From Microcaldota archaeon (lineage in GTDB: Archaea; Micrarchaeota; Micrarchaeia; Micrarchaeales; Micrarchaeaceae), in assembly GCA_021827955.1 (NCBI GenBank), contig JAKATY010000018.1:1-8229 (forward strand): a DNA stretch of 8,229 bases. The letters run 5' to 3'. Position numbers and translations under genes: made by a program. Positions 6,454 to 8,229 of the stretch are shown here, one piece after another. The first letter of the stretch is position 1. Each line of letters begins with the position of its first letter. The notes below the pieces were generated by a model. The model was not told the DNA's origin, did no database searches, and was given only the letters and a program-made list of their open reading frames with translations.

Positions 6454-6873
6454 ATGGCAAGATTAATGGCATGGCACGTTGATTACTTCAGGGCTACGCC
6501 AAGCGAGCGGGGCAGGTCGGCGATAACGGAAGAGGGGGATGCGGTAGATGTTGGCGATGCACTTCTGGTTTTCATAAGCTTTGAAAAATCCGATGAGGCG
6601 AGCGAATCAAGGATTCTTGACAGGACCTACAACGAACTCTCTTCGCTTGCATCGCAGCTGAAAGTAAAGACGATAGTGCTAAACCCGTTCGCACACCTTT
6701 TTGGCGAACTTGCAAACCCGCAGACCGCGGCAAAAATGACGAACGAGCTCTACGAAATGTTAAAAAGCAGAGGCAATTTCGACGCGCATAAGATGTCATT
6801 CGGCCTCTTTTACGAGATAGAGCTCAAGGCGAAGGGGCACAGGTTATCAAGGGTTTCGAGAATCATAACATAA
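6454..6873 (+). CDS. Free-standing archaeal ThrRS editing-domain protein (DTD-like fold) with altered active site
   Basis: A 139-residue protein matching, end to end, the N-terminal editing domain of archaeal threonyl-tRNA synthetases, which removes serine wrongly attached to tRNA-Thr. Landmarks: MARLMAWHVDYF (1-12; family HSDY strand), ALLVFISFEKSDE (36-48), NPFAHLFGELANP (77-89) with the conserved H81, and KAKGHRLSRVSRII (125-138). A TAA ends the gene at 6873 and no synthetase catalytic domain follows, so it would act in trans, as reported for some crenarchaea with split ThrRS. Compared from memory with the Pyrococcus abyssi domain (H83, Y120, K121, E134), H83 is kept, but Y120-K121 is F119-Y120 here and E134 is R133. 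Activity or specificity may therefore differ; alternatives are a changed substrate or a tRNA-binding paralogue. AAGGCGG 5 nt upstream supports the ATG at 6454. It sits 18 bp after the Nudix gene and 39 bp before the acetyltransferase. Confidence 0.82.
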   Translation: MARLMAWHVDYFRATPSERGRSAITEEGDAVDVGDALLVFISFEKSDEASESRILDRTYNELSSLASQLKVKTIVLNPFAHLFGELANPQTAAKMTNELYEMLKSRGNFDAHKMSFGLFYEIELKAKGHRLSRVSRIIT

Positions 6874-6912
6874 GCTCGGCATAATCAGCGCGCAGCATTG
6901 CAAGGCAATCGC

Positions 6913-7521
6913 ATGTCTTTCAAGATATATTCCAACTTAAGGGTTTACTTAAGCACGCTTTCTATCGATGATGCGGACGAGATAGCGAAAAACGCGAATG
7001 ACAGGGATATAGCCTTCAATGTAGGCATACTGAATTTTCCGTTTCCTTATGAAAGGGGCCACGCCTTGAAATTCATAGAAGGCGCCACAGAGAAGATGTT
7101 CAGGAATGAGGAGATGCATTTCGGAATACACCTCTCGGAAGGGGGCAGGCTCATAGGGGTAGAGGGCTATAACATGCTGGATTTCAATAACAAAAAAGGG
7201 GAGATAGGCTACTGGCTTGGCAGGGAATATTGGAGAAAAGGATACGGGAAAGAGGCGGCAGGCCTGCTGGTGTCCTTCGGATTCAACTTCCTAAAGCTGC
7301 ATAGGATAGAGGCTAGGGTATTCGATTTCAACAGTGCATCTAAAGCATTGCTCGAAGCTCTCGGCTTCTCGCACGAATGCGCAATGCGCGAAGCATACTT
7401 CGATGGCAGCAAGTACCATAATGAAGAAATCTTTTCCGTTCTGGACAGGGATTACAAGAACAAACTCGAGATAAATACGGAAGGCGCGCTGCCTTATTTC
7501 GAAGAACGCGTAGAACCATAG
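6913..7521 (+). CDS. GNAT-family N-acetyltransferase, RimJ/RimL type
   Basis: A 202-residue acetyl-CoA-dependent acetyltransferase. In the GNAT core, HFGIHLSEGGRLIGVEGYN (69-87) forms the central strands. GEIGYWLGREYWRKGYGKEA (96-115) holds motif A with the pyrophosphate-binding R/Q-x-x-G-x-G/A loop as RKGYGK. HRIEARVFDFNSASKALLEA (130-149) is motif B, followed by LGFSHECAMREAYFDG (150-165), typical of RimJ/RimL proteins. That subgroup includes ribosomal-protein N-terminal acetyltransferases, but also antibiotic, polyamine and aminoacyl-tRNA acetylators, so the substrate is open. The C-terminal 25 residues (about 178-202) extend past the usual fold. The start is placed at ATG 6913, preceded by AAGG with 7-nt spacing; an in-frame TTG at 6898 would add five residues but has no ribosome-binding site. 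It is the last gene of the plus-strand cluster and ends 6 bp from the convergent FMN reductase gene. Confidence 0.85.
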   Translation: MSFKIYSNLRVYLSTLSIDDADEIAKNANDRDIAFNVGILNFPFPYERGHALKFIEGATEKMFRNEEMHFGIHLSEGGRLIGVEGYNMLDFNNKKGEIGYWLGREYWRKGYGKEAAGLLVSFGFNFLKLHRIEARVFDFNSASKALLEALGFSHECAMREAYFDGSKYHNEEIFSVLDRDYKNKLEINTEGALPYFEERVEP

Positions 7522-7527
7522 CGTTCA

Positions 7528-8073
7528 TTACTTTTTCAGCTTGGAAGTCAGGGCGATAAGCGCGTTAAGAAGCTCTTTCAGCCCCTCTCTCGCTTTTTCA
7601 TCAATAAGATTGCCTTCCTTGTCAAACTTCTGATCAGCAAAAGGTATAGCTATCTGCGGTCTGTTCACCGCATGAATATCCAAATATACGAAAACCTGCC
7701 TAAGATGATACTGCGCCCTTATACCACCGAATGCGCCAGTGCTTGCGCTTGCTATCGCTGCAACCTTTCCATCGAAAACGTTGTCGTTTGGAGGACGCGA
7801 AGCCCAGTCTATGGCATTCTTAAGCACACCTGATATAGAATGATTGTATTCCGGCGATGCAAAAAGTATGGCATCGGCTTTCCGCGCCGCGCTCTTGAAT
7901 TCCTGCACCTCTCTTGGCATGTTCACCTCTAGGTCCTGGTTGAACAGCGGCAGCTTGCCCAAATCAAAGGTATAAAAATCGATATCCTTTGGCAGCAGCT
8001 CCTTTGCAGCCCTGAGAATTCCGGCATGAAATGAATGTTTCCTAAGGCTTCCGCTCAATCCTAATATTTGCAT
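7528..8073 (-). CDS. NADPH-dependent FMN reductase family flavoprotein (chromate/quinone/azo-reductase-like)
   Basis: A 181-residue flavodoxin-fold oxidoreductase expected to bind FMN and reduce quinones, azo dyes, chromate or free flavin with NAD(P)H. MQILGLSGSLRKHSFHAGIL (1-20) is the first strand and FMN-phosphate loop, GSLRKHSF at 8-15. LPLFNQDLE (41-49) and SPEYNHSISGVLKNAIDWAS (73-92) are the family's signature segments; PEYN contacts the flavin ring. TGAFGGIRAQYHLRQ (112-126) is the third flavin loop and dimer helix. The physiological substrate cannot be told from sequence; a two-electron quinone reduction that limits superoxide would fit the oxidative-damage genes nearby, but this is inference. 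The start is the ATG at 8073. An in-frame GTG at 8097 adds eight atypical residues and lies only 7 bp downstream of the TATA element, upstream of the predicted transcription start, so it is unlikely. Confidence 0.9.
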   Translation of the reverse strand: MQILGLSGSLRKHSFHAGILRAAKELLPKDIDFYTFDLGKLPLFNQDLEVNMPREVQEFKSAARKADAILFASPEYNHSISGVLKNAIDWASRPPNDNVFDGKVAAIASASTGAFGGIRAQYHLRQVFVYLDIHAVNRPQIAIPFADQKFDKEGNLIDEKAREGLKELLNALIALTSKLKK

Positions 8074-8103
8074 AGGTACACCGCACCAGTTTTGCACATA
8101 AAG

Positions 8104-8117
8104 ATTATTAAATTCCT
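8104..8117 (-). promoter_or_regulatory. BRE/TATA promoter of the FMN reductase gene
   Basis: On the minus strand TTTAATAAT (8112-8104) is preceded by a purine-rich BRE-like AGGAA (8117-8113, sharing the last A). Initiation about 26 bp downstream would be near 8082, leaving a leader of only about 9 nt before the ATG at 8073. The spacing favours that start codon over the upstream GTG. The 8074-8181 gap also has to hold a plus-strand promoter for the right-edge ORF; GTTAATACA (8136-8144) is a weak candidate. Confidence 0.45.
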
Positions 8118-8181
8118 AATTTGACATATTTGAATGTTAATACAGGGTTTACTTTGCAAGCGCTTCTGAGAAGGCAATGAT

Positions 8182-8229
8182 ATGGAGATTGAAGAGAAAA
8201 AGAGGCTTAACGCTGAGGTGGCGATACTT
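8182..8229 (+). CDS. Start of an unidentified plus-strand gene (cut by the window edge)
   Basis: An ATG at 8182 opens a frame that stays open for 16 codons to the right edge, encoding MEIEEKKRLNAEVAIL, a charged, helix-prone start. GAGAAGG at 8168-8174 ends 7 nt before the ATG and is a good ribosome-binding site, and the divergent position relative to the FMN reductase gene leaves about 108 bp for promoters. Another ATG at 8178 in a different frame gives an Arg/Trp-rich peptide and is less likely. Too little is visible to name a family. Confidence 0.5.
   Translation, partial: MEIEEKKRLNAEVAIL

Noticed and set aside
8073..8097. Upstream GTG start giving an eight-residue longer FMN reductase.
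   Set aside because: It lies above the predicted transcription start, and the added residues (VQNWCGVP) precede the canonical first strand of the flavodoxin fold.

Overview
The window is archaeal chromosomal sequence. The markers are a homodimeric archaeal/eukaryotic-type glycyl-tRNA synthetase, a free-standing copy of the archaeal ThrRS N-terminal editing domain, the start of an archaeal translin-family gene, a P3A-type (plasma-membrane) proton ATPase, TATA/BRE-like promoter elements and short intergenic gaps. The single-subunit H+-ATPase and compact genes would fit an acidophile or a DPANN/Micrarchaeota-like lineage, but that placement is inference. No tRNA, rRNA, CRISPR array, insertion sequence or phage gene was seen, and no stretch of more than 300 bases lacks a gene.

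Left part (1-5786), all on the minus strand. In transcription order from right to left the genes are: the proton-pumping P-type ATPase (5786-3393); a small Tic20/DUF4870-like membrane protein (3212-2913) with a promoter flanked by a perfect inverted repeat; glyS (2707-1232), preceded by a 205-bp gap with two abutting perfect hairpins just downstream of a strong TATA box; an OGG1-type 8-oxoguanine glycosylase (1177-317); and a translin-family gene (282 to the left edge, C-terminus missing). The short gaps between glyS, ogg and the translin gene (54 and 34 bp) suggest co-transcription.

Right part (5787-8229). A 109-bp divergent promoter region separates the ATPase from a plus-strand cluster of three genes: an MTH1-like Nudix hydrolase with a near-perfect Shine-Dalgarno, a free-standing ThrRS editing-domain protein whose expected catalytic residues are partly replaced, and a RimJ/RimL-type GNAT acetyltransferase. 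A NADPH-dependent FMN reductase family gene converges on the cluster from the minus strand. A new plus-strand ORF starts at the right edge.

Theme: several genes concern quality control. OGG1 excises 8-oxoguanine from DNA, the MTH1-like enzyme would cleanse the nucleotide pool of 8-oxo-dGTP, and the editing-domain protein would act on mis-charged tRNA. The FMN reductase may add redox defence. The most interesting items are the divergent active site of the free-standing editing domain, the paired hairpins upstream of glyS, the inverted repeat around the DUF4870-gene promoter, and the co-occurrence of OGG1-type and MTH1-type enzymes.
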